A DNA stretch of 64,000 nt, from assembly GCA_035575095.1 (NCBI GenBank), contig DATLYF010000126.1:9690-73689 (forward strand). The letters run 5' to 3'. How positions within the stretch are numbered: position 1 is the stretch's first letter; every line of letters starts with the position of its first letter. The notes below the pieces were generated by a model, which searched no databases, was not told where the DNA came from, and was given only the letters and a program-made list of their open reading frames with translations. Made by a program: the position numbers and the translations under genes. This document shows, one piece after another, positions 1 through 6,872 of this stretch. This DNA comes from DATLYF01 sp035575095. GTDB lineage: Bacteria; Pseudomonadota; Gammaproteobacteria; Competibacterales; Competibacteraceae.

Positions 1-840
1 GAGTTGGGCGAATGCCCGGTCTGGTCGGCCGAAGAACAGGTCCTGTACTGGGTGGACATCCTGGCGCCTGCCCTGCACCGGCTGGATCCGGCAACGGGGG
101 CAACGCGGACCTGGAAGATGCCGCAGTCTATCGGCTCCTTCGGCCTGCGCGAATGCGGAGGAGCCGTGGTGGCCTTGCGCAACGGCTTGCATCTGTTCGA
201 TTTCGACACCGGACAGTTGACCTTTCTGACCAACCCCGAGGCCGACAAGCCGAGCAACCGTTTCAACGACGGCAAGGTCTCGCCGGACGGGCGCTTCTTC
301 GCCGGCACCATGGATGAGGAACAGCTCAAGCGTCCGCTCGGCGCCCTCTACCGCCTCGACCCGGACGGCTCCTGCCACCAACTGGTCGGCGGCCTGATCG
401 TCTCCAATGGGCTCGCCTGGAGCGCCGACGGCAGGACGCTGTTCCATTCGGACTCCAAGGGGCAGGTCATCTGGGCCTACGACTACGATCTCGCCACCGG
501 TGCGATCGCCAACCGGCGCGTGATCGCCCGGCCTAGCGAGGCGATCGGCCGACCCGACGGCGGGGCGATGGATGTCGAGGGTTATTACTGGAGCGCCGGC
601 ATCTCCGCCGGTGTGCTCAACCGCTGGGCGCCGGATGGCCGGCTCGACCGGCAGATCCCGCTGCCCTGTGCAGCCCCCACCTGTCCCTGCTTCGGCGGTC
701 CCGACATGAAGACGATCTTCATTACCTCCCTGACCCATGGGCTACCCCAGGACAAGCTGGCGGAGAAGCCCTTGTCCGGCGGGATCTTCGCTGTGGAGGT
801 CGATGTAGCGGGGGTCCCAGTGGCCAAGTTCAGAGGCTGA
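1..840 (+). CDS. SMP-30/gluconolactonase/LRE family protein, 5' end outside window
   Basis: The reading frame is open from base 1 (Glu-Leu-Gly-Glu-Cys-Pro-Val-Trp), which is the usual ELGEGPVW-type start of the SMP-30/regucalcin beta-propeller, so only a few N-terminal residues are missing. Visible family features are the YWVDI strand near the start, NRFNDGKVSPDGRFF (metal-binding Asn-Asp and substrate region), SNGLAWSADG and RPDGGAMDVEG. Members hydrolyse sugar lactones or related lactones with a divalent metal in the cytoplasm. The gene ends 49 bases before the Gfo/Idh/MocA oxidoreductase gene on the same strand. A dehydrogenase plus lactonase pair is typical of oxidative sugar or polyol degradation, so the two probably act in sequence. 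The substrate is unknown. Confidence 0.85.
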   Translation, partial: ELGECPVWSAEEQVLYWVDILAPALHRLDPATGATRTWKMPQSIGSFGLRECGGAVVALRNGLHLFDFDTGQLTFLTNPEADKPSNRFNDGKVSPDGRFFAGTMDEEQLKRPLGALYRLDPDGSCHQLVGGLIVSNGLAWSADGRTLFHSDSKGQVIWAYDYDLATGAIANRRVIARPSEAIGRPDGGAMDVEGYYWSAGISAGVLNRWAPDGRLDRQIPLPCAAPTCPCFGGPDMKTIFITSLTHGLPQDKLAEKPLSGGIFAVEVDVAGVPVAKFRG

Positions 841-889
841 AAGCCTGCGGCAACCGCCCATTCCTTTGCATCATCTGGAGCGAGAAATT

Positions 890-1864
890 ATGAACGTCTG
901 TATGGTCGGCTACGGCATGATGGGAGTCTGGCACTCGGAGGCGCTGCAGCAGACCGAGGCCGTGCTGCATACGGTGGTCGGCCGGCGGTCGGATGCTGCC
1001 AAGGAGTTCGCCGAGCGTTTCGGCTACAAGAAATGGACGGTCTCCCTCGACGAAGCGCTGGCCGACCCGCAGGTCGACATCGTCATCCTCGCCACGCCCA
1101 GCGACCAGCACGAGGAGCAGGCCATCCGGTGCCTCGAGGCCGGCAAGCACACGCTGATCGAGATTCCGATCGCGATGAGTCTGGCCGGTGCGCAGCGGGT
1201 CGTCGCGGCCGGCGAGAAGAGCGGCAAGATCTACGGGCTCTGCCATCCGATGCGCTTTCGCCGCGAGCGCGAGGCGCTACGCGCTCGGGTCCGCGCCGGC
1301 GAGGAGCAGATCCGACACATTGCCGGGCGTTTCTTCATCAAACGCTTGATCAATATCGGCGCCACCGGCTACCAGCGCAGCTGGACCGACAACATCCTCT
1401 GGCACCATTTCTGCCATTTCGTCGACCTCGGCCTGTTCCTGTTCGACGGCACGCCGATCCGGCGCATCCAGAGCTATATGGGTCAGTGCCATGAATTCAC
1501 CGGTATCCCCATGGAGTGCGTGGTGCTGGTCGAGACCGAGGCCGATCAGTCGCTGCTGGTTCATGGCTCCTATCACGCCGCCTACCGCTTCTACGACAAG
1601 CTTATCGTCACCGACCGGGATACGTATTTCTACGACATCCTCGCCGGCACGCTGCGCACGGCGGAGGGCACGACCCCGATCGAGACCGAGCAGGAGAACT
1701 GCGCCCGGGTGATCTTCGATTTCATCGATGCGGTGCGCAACAACCGCTCGCCGCTGGCTTCCGGCCCCTCGGTGCTGCCGGCGATGCGCGTGCTGCAGGC
1801 GGTGCAGGATCAGTGGGATGCGAGATACGGCAAGCAGAGTTTGCCCGGACGGCCCTTGGTCTGA
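890..1864 (+). CDS. Gfo/Idh/MocA family NAD(P)-dependent oxidoreductase
   Basis: The 324-residue protein opens with a Rossmann fold, VCMVGYGMMGVWHSEAL, near residues 3-20. The strand DIVILATPSDQHEEQA and the EAGKHTLIEIPIA segment match the family EKP motif region, here with Ile-Pro in place of Lys-Pro. The C-terminal alpha/beta domain contains HHFCHFVDLGLFLF, the usual place of the catalytic His. I chose ATG 890 because GGAG lies nine bases upstream; an in-frame TTG at 866 would add eight poor residues. Family members oxidise sugars, inositols, or cis-dihydrodiols such as phthalate dihydrodiol. The missing Lys of EKP is unusual and leaves substrate and even catalysis open. It is probably co-transcribed with the upstream lactonase-type gene. 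Confidence 0.85.
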   Translation: MNVCMVGYGMMGVWHSEALQQTEAVLHTVVGRRSDAAKEFAERFGYKKWTVSLDEALADPQVDIVILATPSDQHEEQAIRCLEAGKHTLIEIPIAMSLAGAQRVVAAGEKSGKIYGLCHPMRFRREREALRARVRAGEEQIRHIAGRFFIKRLINIGATGYQRSWTDNILWHHFCHFVDLGLFLFDGTPIRRIQSYMGQCHEFTGIPMECVVLVETEADQSLLVHGSYHAAYRFYDKLIVTDRDTYFYDILAGTLRTAEGTTPIETEQENCARVIFDFIDAVRNNRSPLASGPSVLPAMRVLQAVQDQWDARYGKQSLPGRPLV

Positions 1865-1884
1865 GAGAGGACACGGCAGCGCGC

Positions 1885-2152
1885 CGTCTTCCAGCAACTT
1901 GACGGCATTGCCTTCGATCAGCTCGGCAAGGATGTCGACGAGCAGGCGCAAGGCTGAAGTCGGCAGTTCGATCTGGTGGACTTCATTCTTGTCGTCGAAG
2001 ATCGGGATTCCGTACCACCTGCCTCGCCAGCGAAACCGTCCTCCCGCTAGCTGCATGACGTATACGAGGGCATCGTCAGAAAAGCCCGCGGAAAGACCCT
2101 CGGCATAAACCGGCCTGATCAGGAGATCCGCCGCGCTCGGGTTGGTCTTCAT
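1885..2152 (-). pseudogene. Remnant of an excisionase-type toxin-antitoxin antitoxin
   Basis: On the minus strand residues 61-88 of the frame starting at 2152 read IELPTSALRLLVDILAELI followed by EGNAVKLL. This is the very characteristic centre of small antitoxins with an excisionase-like HTH, where it is normally followed by a segment such as ELTTQEAADLLNVSR. Here that HTH is absent: beyond about position 1888 the frame simply runs antisense through the end of the Gfo/Idh gene. The first 60 residues are not recognisable to me. No adjacent toxin gene is present. I read this as a truncated, non-functional antitoxin gene whose 3' half was lost at a junction with the oxidoreductase gene. It fills half of the gap between that gene and the MerR gene. 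Confidence 0.55.
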
Positions 2153-2223
2153 GCGCGCAGACTGAGCCTCCCAAGGTAACTCCAGTTCTTGCTGATGAGG
2201 TAAAAATCTGTTTTAGTATCTCA

Positions 2224-2292
2224 TTATATGCATTATAGTGATGTTTGATGGTCAGTGATAGGATTTAACGGTACTCAAACATGTACTATAAT
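2224..2292 (+). promoter_or_regulatory. AT-rich control region of the MerR gene with TGCA-type motif
   Basis: The region is strikingly AT-rich against its surroundings. It holds TTATATGCATTATA (2224-2237), whose core GCATTATA (2230-2237) recurs in other control regions of the benzoate cluster. A perfect -10 hexamer TATAAT lies at 2287-2292, with only a weak -35 (TTTAAC, 2264-2269) at 17 bases. A small hairpin CTCCCA-N5-TGGGAG follows at 2307-2323 in the leader. Binding by BoxR or by the MerR protein itself is inference. Confidence 0.5.
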
Positions 2293-2408
2293 ACATACAC
2301 TTCCGTCTCCCAGCTCGTGGGAGGCAGGGGGATAAGGGATCGTCCCTTTCGTAGCAGCTTCTCGCAGCGAGTGGACTAGCCGCTGAGGCATGAGGCTAGG
2401 AGGTTGCC

Positions 2409-2861
2409 TTGGACACAACAGCGCTCAAGATCGGTGAGCTGGCGAAGTCATTTGGCGTGACGACGCGGGCAATTCGATTTTATGAGGAGAAAGGGTTGCT
2501 CAACCCCGAGTGGTCGCCCAGTCAACGCCTTTATAGCCAGGGCGACTGCGCTCGACTCCAGGTGATCCTGCGCTGCAAGCGGTTGGGGTTATCGTTGGAT
2601 GAGATACGTGAAGTGTTGGCTATTCGAGAAATCCCCCCTGGTGTCCACGAACCACTTCAACACCATGTGATAAAGCTGACCAAGTGGTGCAACCGACTTG
2701 AACGGCAACAGCAGGCGATCCGAGAGCTCCTGGAAGAACTTGATGCGGCGAAAACGGTTGCCCAACAAGAGCTTGCACGATCGGTCTTGCCGACACGAAA
2801 CGAGGCAAACGGCGCGCGGCACACTGGCATCCCGTTGCCGGACTGTGAGACGAGCGACTGA
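2409..2861 (+). CDS. MerR family transcriptional regulator
   Basis: The 150-residue protein begins LKIGELAKSFGVTTRAIRFY with EEKGLL following: the MerR winged helix-turn-helix (residues about 6-75). A dimerisation coiled coil follows (IKLTKWCNRLERQQQAIREL, about residues 85-120). The start is TTG 2409, supported by a perfect AGGAGG at 2398-2403 five bases upstream. The short C-terminal tail has no Cys array, so a metal sensor of the MerR/CueR type is unlikely. It looks more like the MerR proteins found beside acyl-CoA and aromatic-CoA degradation genes (LiuR/PsrA-like role). It sits before a crotonase gene and a decayed MBL-hydrolase fragment. The AT-rich promoter upstream carries the motif shared with the benzoate genes, suggesting it belongs to the same regulon. 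Confidence 0.85.
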   Translation: MDTTALKIGELAKSFGVTTRAIRFYEEKGLLNPEWSPSQRLYSQGDCARLQVILRCKRLGLSLDEIREVLAIREIPPGVHEPLQHHVIKLTKWCNRLERQQQAIRELLEELDAAKTVAQQELARSVLPTRNEANGARHTGIPLPDCETSD

Positions 2862-2875
2862 AGCCACCCACGGAC

Positions 2876-3013
2876 ATGCCTATGATGGGACTCGAATGTC
2901 CGTTCTTGGCCTCTCCTGAGGCCGGTTGCGCCTTGAAGGTTGCCCCCGGCATCCACTGGCTGCGTATGCCGCTGCCCTTCGCCCTCGACTACATCAACCT
3001 GTGGCTGAGAGGT
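2876..3013 (+). pseudogene. N-terminal fragment of an MBL-fold metallo-hydrolase
   Basis: This frame encodes LKVAPGIHWLRMPLPFALDY followed by INLWL, which closely resembles the first about 40 residues of a subgroup of MBL-fold hydrolases (typically VAPGVxWLRMPLPFALxHINLWLL). After about position 3010 similarity stops: the HxHxDH metal site and the remainder of the roughly 300-residue family are absent. The rest of the frame to 3163 looks non-coding. The fragment lies in the 336-base space between the MerR gene and the crotonase gene. I interpret it as the surviving start of a deleted gene. Genes of this kind are often found in acyl-CoA degradation clusters, so it may once have belonged to this regulon. 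Confidence 0.55.
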
Positions 3014-3197
3014 TGTTGGCGGCCTGCGCCGTCGAGCCCCCGCTGCGGGCTCAGGGAGCGGTTCTCTGTGAGCCGGGGACAGGCGGCGTCGTCCGTTTTC
3101 GAGCTGGCATCCCTTTATAAGCCCCAAGTTGCATCAAATCCTGTTAGTCAGGTCAAGGCCTGAGCGGTACGCAACTCTTCGGAAGTGAGAGGAAGTG

Positions 3198-3986
3198 ATG
3201 GAGAAAATGCTCGTTAACTATTCGGTGACTGAAGGCGTGGCGGTGCTCGAACTCGTTAATCCGCCGGCCAATGCCTACTCCTACGAGATGTTTCGCCAGC
3301 TCGACGAGGCGATCCTGAGGGCCCGCTTCGACGAGGGCGTTCACGTGCTGGTGATCCGCGGTGCTGGGGAGCGGTTCTTCTGTGCCGGTGCCGACATCGC
3401 GATGCTCCGTGAGGCGGCCCCAGAGTTTAAGTACAACTTCTGCCTGCATGCCAACGAGACGCTGCTGCGCCTTGAGCACACCCCGAAGCTGGTGATCGCG
3501 GCGATCAATGGCCATTGCGTGGGCGGGGGGCTTGAGGTCGCGATGGCGGCCGACATCCGCGTGGCCAAGGCCGGCGGCGGCAAGGTCGGCTTGCCGGAGG
3601 TGGCCCTTGGCGTGCTGCCTGGGACCGGCGGTACCCAGCGCCTGGCGCGGATCCTTGGCAAGTCGCGGGCCATCGAGCTCATGGCGCGGGGCGATACCCT
3701 GAGCGTGGAGGAGGCTCGGGCCCTGGGGCTGATTAATCAGGTGTTCCCGGCGGAAAGCTTCTGGGAAGACACCTTGCGGTTTGCGCGCTCCTTCTGTCCC
3801 CCCGGTAAGGCCGCGCGGGCAGTCGGACACATCAAGCGCTCGGTCCAAAGCGGCCTGGAGGTGCCGCTGGAGAGCGGACTCGCGCTGGAGCGCGAGCTGC
3901 AGCAGCGGCTCTTTACCTCCGAGGATGCCCGCGAGGGGATCATAGCCTTTTTGGAGAAGCGAGCGCCGCAGTTCAGGGGCAGGTGA
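3198..3986 (+). CDS. Enoyl-CoA hydratase/isomerase family protein
   Basis: A 262-residue crotonase. The first oxyanion-hole loop is FFCAGADIAML (about residues 64-74), the second is GHCVGGGLEVAMAADIR, and GLPEVALGVLPGTGGTQRL carries the Glu used by hydratases. The C-terminus (GIIAFLEKRAPQFRGR) has the usual FxEKRxPxF signature. ATG 3198 is chosen because GAGAGGAAG lies directly upstream; a GTG one codon earlier is too close to it. It is the first of four crotonase-fold genes in the benzoate region. It lies outside the main operon, convergent with boxR, so its step is uncertain: 2,3-dehydroadipyl-CoA hydration or hydration of another acyl-CoA are both possible. Confidence 0.85.
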   Translation: MEKMLVNYSVTEGVAVLELVNPPANAYSYEMFRQLDEAILRARFDEGVHVLVIRGAGERFFCAGADIAMLREAAPEFKYNFCLHANETLLRLEHTPKLVIAAINGHCVGGGLEVAMAADIRVAKAGGGKVGLPEVALGVLPGTGGTQRLARILGKSRAIELMARGDTLSVEEARALGLINQVFPAESFWEDTLRFARSFCPPGKAARAVGHIKRSVQSGLEVPLESGLALERELQQRLFTSEDAREGIIAFLEKRAPQFRGR

Positions 3987-3990
3987 TATC

Positions 3991-4067
3991 CCCCCTCTCA
4001 CCCCCAGCCGGTCCCCTCGCCGCGTTCTCCCTCTGCGGAGGCGAGGGGGCGGGGTAGGGGTGAGGGG
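3991..4067. repeat. GC-rich REP-like inverted repeat between convergent genes
   Basis: Nested inverted repeats: inner arms CCCCTCGCC (4013-4021) and GGCGAGGGG (4040-4048) are perfect, and outer arms CCCCTCTCACCCC and GGGGTGAGGGG are near-perfect. It lies between two convergent stop codons, so it may end transcription from both sides. Related C/T-rich palindromes occur at 11507-11570 and 22875-22898, suggesting a dispersed REP-like family rather than a gene-specific terminator. Confidence 0.55.
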
Positions 4068-4122
4068 TTTGGCATGATGAAATGCCGTTTAGCTCCTGTC
4101 CGGGCTGCTCAGAAACGGCCGC

Positions 4123-5049
4123 TCAACTCCACTGCCACGGGCAGCAATAGCGCCGGACCTTGGTGACCAGCTCCTGCAGACAGTCCTCGACCGACCGTCC
4201 CGAGGTATCGAGCACATAATTGGCCGCCTGGTAATAGGGCTCGCGCTCGGTCAGGATGCGGCGCAGATCCTCCATGGCCTCTTGGTTTCCCGCCATGGGT
4301 CTGAAATCGCCTTGGGCGATCACCCGGCTCATGTGCTCCTCCGGCTGGGCGCGCACCCAGACCGTATAGAAAGAGGTGAGCAGCAGATCGTAGGTCTCTT
4401 TTTCCGAGACCAGGCTGCCGCCGGCCTCGAGGATCACGTTGTCATAGTTGTCGATCACATGTTGGACGGCTTGATGCTCCAGGCGACGGTAGGCCTGCTG
4501 CCCGCCCAGGGAAAATATCTCGCCGACCCCCATGCCCGCGAACTTTTCGATGATCTCCCCCAGCCTGAGGAAGGGGATCGACATCTCCTTGGCGAGCAGA
4601 CTCCCTAAGGTGGTTTTGCCCGCCCCCCGCAGGCCGATCAGCGCAACGCCGTGCACCGGACCCTTGGCATCGGCAAAGTGTTTCAGTAGCAATGAATAGG
4701 CGCTCTTCTGCTGTTCCGGCGACAATCGTTCCAGGAAGGCGAGCAGTGGCGCTACCTGAATGGCGGGTTTGCTGTTGTAGGGCAATAGTTCATGGAACTC
4801 GACGTTCATCGCCTGTGCGATCCGCCACAGCAGGGTGATCGAGATGTTTGCCTCTCCTCCCTCGACTTGGGCGAGGTAACGCTCGGAGATGCCCGAATGC
4901 TTGGAGAGGTCTTTGCGCGTCATGCCGCGACGGGCCCTTAAGCCGCGTACCCGCTCGCCGATGTGCGCGATATACGCGCTAATCTGGTTCGTCCCCGGGG
5001 TTTGCTGATCGGGGGCCTGTGCTGGGAGGATTGCTTGTGCCTTGTCCAT
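4123..5049 (-). CDS. boxR: BoxR-type benzoyl-CoA-responsive regulator (XRE HTH plus shikimate-kinase-like domain)
   Basis: Residues about 32-90 are a Cro/CI-type HTH (GERVRGLRARRGMTRKDLSK, then SGISERYLAQVEGG). After a linker comes a shikimate-kinase-like domain with an intact P-loop GLRGAGKT (139-146), the strand NVILEAGGSLV and a lid region around FRPM. This two-domain layout and 308-residue length are those of BoxR/BzdR, repressors of benzoate genes whose kinase-like domain binds benzoyl-CoA. It is transcribed away from the crotonase gene and lies 110 bases downstream of the MDR dehydrogenase gene. TATAATGC (5078-5085), the reverse complement of the cluster motif GCATTATA, sits just upstream of its start and fits autoregulation. 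Function is a confident family call; operator assignment is inference. Confidence 0.93.
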   Translation of the reverse strand: MDKAQAILPAQAPDQQTPGTNQISAYIAHIGERVRGLRARRGMTRKDLSKHSGISERYLAQVEGGEANISITLLWRIAQAMNVEFHELLPYNSKPAIQVAPLLAFLERLSPEQQKSAYSLLLKHFADAKGPVHGVALIGLRGAGKTTLGSLLAKEMSIPFLRLGEIIEKFAGMGVGEIFSLGGQQAYRRLEHQAVQHVIDNYDNVILEAGGSLVSEKETYDLLLTSFYTVWVRAQPEEHMSRVIAQGDFRPMAGNQEAMEDLRRILTEREPYYQAANYVLDTSGRSVEDCLQELVTKVRRYCCPWQWS

Positions 5050-5077
5050 GCCTGACCTTGCTCTGAAGGTGCTGACC

Positions 5078-5085
5078 TATAATGC
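5078..5085 (-). promoter_or_regulatory. Candidate BoxR autoregulatory site upstream of boxR
   Basis: On the minus strand this reads GCATTATA, 28 bases before the boxR start codon, within CTGGCATTATAGG. The same octamer occurs at 2230-2237 and 21545-21552, and one-mismatch or two-mismatch forms occur at the two box operon promoters. The site would overlap a promoter for boxR. Confidence 0.4.
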
Positions 5086-5159
5086 CAGTCAGAGCCCTGG
5101 ACATTACTATAGTTCCTGGCTGGATGGCCAGCCTTCTGCCGACTCGCGCGATCTTCTGC

Positions 5160-6194
5160 CTAATCGCTCACCCGAAGCACGAGCTTGCCGAACTGCCGGG
5201 CCTGCTCCAGATAGCTCAGGGCCTCCCTGGCCTGATCGAATGGGAATATTTTGTCGATGACTGGCGCGAATTGCTTGTGCTGGGCGGCAAGCAGCAGAGC
5301 CCGGAACTCATCCTGGTTGCCGAGGGTGCTGCCGATGATCTGGAGTTGCCGGATGAAGACCCGTTGCAGGTCGGCCTTCGGGTTGGGGCCTGTGGTCGCC
5401 CCACAGGTCACGATCCGCCCGCCACGGCGCAGGGCGCGCAGGCTGGTGGGCCAGGTCGACTCCCCGACGCTCTCGATCACGACATCGACCCCACGGCCGC
5501 CGGTAAAGCTCAGCACCTGTTCGAGCACGTCCTGATTGCGGTAGTTGACCCCCGCATCGGCCCCCAGTTTACGGGCCGACTCGAGCTTGGCATCCGAGCT
5601 GGAGGTCGCGATCACGCGTGCACCCGCAAGCTTGGCGAACTGCAGCGCGGCGAGTGCTACCCCACCGCCGACGCCCTGGATCAGGACGGTCTCCGTGGGC
5701 CGAACCCGAGCCTGGGTCATCACCATCCGCCAGGCGGTGAGATAGGCGGTAGGCAGCACGGCCGCCGCCTCGAAGGAAAGGCCCTCGGGTATGCGGTGGA
5801 CATTCTGGGCAGGCATGCACACGTATTCGGCAAAGGTGCCGTCACTGTGCTCGCCGATGAGCTTGCAACCCAGGCAGAGCATCTGGTCCCCGCGTAGGCA
5901 GAACTCGCAAAAATTACAGTAACGGGCGGGGTAGAGTACGACCCGATCCCCGGGCCCGAGATCGATGACCCCAGGGCCCACGGTATCCACGATGCCAGTG
6001 CCATCCACCCCGAGGATCAGGGGCAGCTCGTGGGTGATTCCGGCCCCCGAGTCGCGCATGTAGAGATCCACATGATTGAAGGCCGCCGCGACGATCCGCA
6101 CTCGCACCTCGCCCGGACCCGGCTCAGGGGTGGGCCTCTCACCGATGACGATGGAATCCGGTTGCCCATGGCTCTGAATGTAGACGGCGCGCAT
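5160..6194 (-). CDS. Zinc-binding MDR alcohol dehydrogenase/quinone oxidoreductase family protein
   Basis: A 344-residue medium-chain dehydrogenase. The GroES-like half has FNHVDLYMRDSG and HELPLILGVDGTGIV. The structural-zinc lobe is complete, with Cys93, Cys96, Cys99 and Cys107. The cofactor domain has VLIQGVGGGVALAALQFAKL, a glycine-rich NAD(P)-binding loop. The usual catalytic-zinc Cys is replaced (AFNHVD), as in quinone oxidoreductase/enoyl reductase-like branches. Genes of this kind are regularly found beside box genes, but no step of the pathway strictly needs it. A reduction or oxidation of an alcohol, aldehyde or enoyl-CoA side product is possible. It is divergent from the DUF4863 gene and shares with it a 137-base control region that holds the cluster motif. 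Confidence 0.8.
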   Translation of the reverse strand: MRAVYIQSHGQPDSIVIGERPTPEPGPGEVRVRIVAAAFNHVDLYMRDSGAGITHELPLILGVDGTGIVDTVGPGVIDLGPGDRVVLYPARYCNFCEFCLRGDQMLCLGCKLIGEHSDGTFAEYVCMPAQNVHRIPEGLSFEAAAVLPTAYLTAWRMVMTQARVRPTETVLIQGVGGGVALAALQFAKLAGARVIATSSSDAKLESARKLGADAGVNYRNQDVLEQVLSFTGGRGVDVVIESVGESTWPTSLRALRRGGRIVTCGATTGPNPKADLQRVFIRQLQIIGSTLGNQDEFRALLLAAQHKQFAPVIDKIFPFDQAREALSYLEQARQFGKLVLRVSD

Positions 6195-6259
6195 GAGCGC
6201 TCACTCCCAGGTTGTGTAGTTGAGCGGAATTATAGTGCCTTTACAGGGCTAGAAAAAGC

Positions 6260-6300
6260 TTGTATTGTGACTTTAATGCAATAAAGTGCATGCAATCCAG
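6260..6300 (+). promoter_or_regulatory. Promoter and near-palindromic operator of the benzoate-CoA ligase operon
   Basis: ACTTTA (6270-6275) and TAAAGT (6282-6287) are perfect inverted arms around ATGCAA, giving an 18-base near-palindrome. It contains GCAATAAA, a form of the cluster motif. It is followed at once by TGCATGCA (6287-6294). A possible -35 TTGTAT (6260-6265) and -10 TAAAGT (6282-6287), 16 bases apart, place the palindrome over the spacer and -10. Known BoxR/BzdR operators contain TGCA repeats; binding here is inferred. Confidence 0.55.
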
Positions 6301-6331
6301 TCTATCTGCACAACTCCCGGGGTGACCAGAA

Positions 6332-6799
6332 ATGACACCGCAGGCATTCGAGGCCTTGATCACGCGCGTAACGGAAACGATCGCCGGACGTCCGCTGGAT
6401 GCAGCACTCGGCATGTTCCTCAATGAGACCTTCCCGCCGGATGAGGAGACCTTCAAGGCCATCGAGCGGGCCTGTCACGAGGCCATCGCCGAGGGCTGGA
6501 TGTGCAACCGGGAGGCAGGCGGCATCCGCTTCGGTCGCGTCGTCAAGCCCGGGCCGTCCACCCATGGTTTCAGTGTCGATGTGGTGCTCATGAAGGATGT
6601 GAAGGGGCCGCACCATCGTCATCCCAATGGCGAGATCGACATGATCATGCCCCTTACGCCCGAAGCGCAGTTCGACGGTCACGGGAGCGGCTGGTTCGTC
6701 TATGCCCCGGACAGCGCTCACTGCCCGACCGTCACCCAGGGGGAGGCCATCGTGCTGTACCTGCTGCCCGAGGGCGCGATCGAATTCACCAAAGCATAG
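6332..6799 (+). CDS. DUF4863 family protein (cupin-like, PnbB-related)
   Basis: The 155-residue protein has a helical N-terminus and a cupin-like C-terminal half with HHRHPNGEIDMIMPL (His-x-His-x4-Glu, a metal-binding cupin motif) and GSGWFVYAPDSAHCPTV. This matches DUF4863, the family that as far as I recall contains 4-hydroxylaminobenzoate lyase PnbB. Members recur at the head of box gene clusters, where their role is undefined. Here it is the first gene after the control region, 73 bases before the benzoate-CoA ligase gene. A role on an aromatic carboxylate or on a toxic side product of the pathway is plausible. A metal-dependent lyase activity on benzoate itself has no support. Confidence 0.75.
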   Translation: MTPQAFEALITRVTETIAGRPLDAALGMFLNETFPPDEETFKAIERACHEAIAEGWMCNREAGGIRFGRVVKPGPSTHGFSVDVVLMKDVKGPHHRHPNGEIDMIMPLTPEAQFDGHGSGWFVYAPDSAHCPTVTQGEAIVLYLLPEGAIEFTKA

Positions 6800-6872
6800 G
6801 ACTGAAAGCCGATACCGACACCCGAAGGAAGCCGCAAGGTACGGCCAACCATAATTCCTGAGGAGGAAAGAG

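Noticed and set aside
4..6. TTG at position 4 as start of the first gene
   Set aside because: The frame is open to base 1 and the preceding Glu belongs to the family N-terminal motif, so the real start is outside the window.
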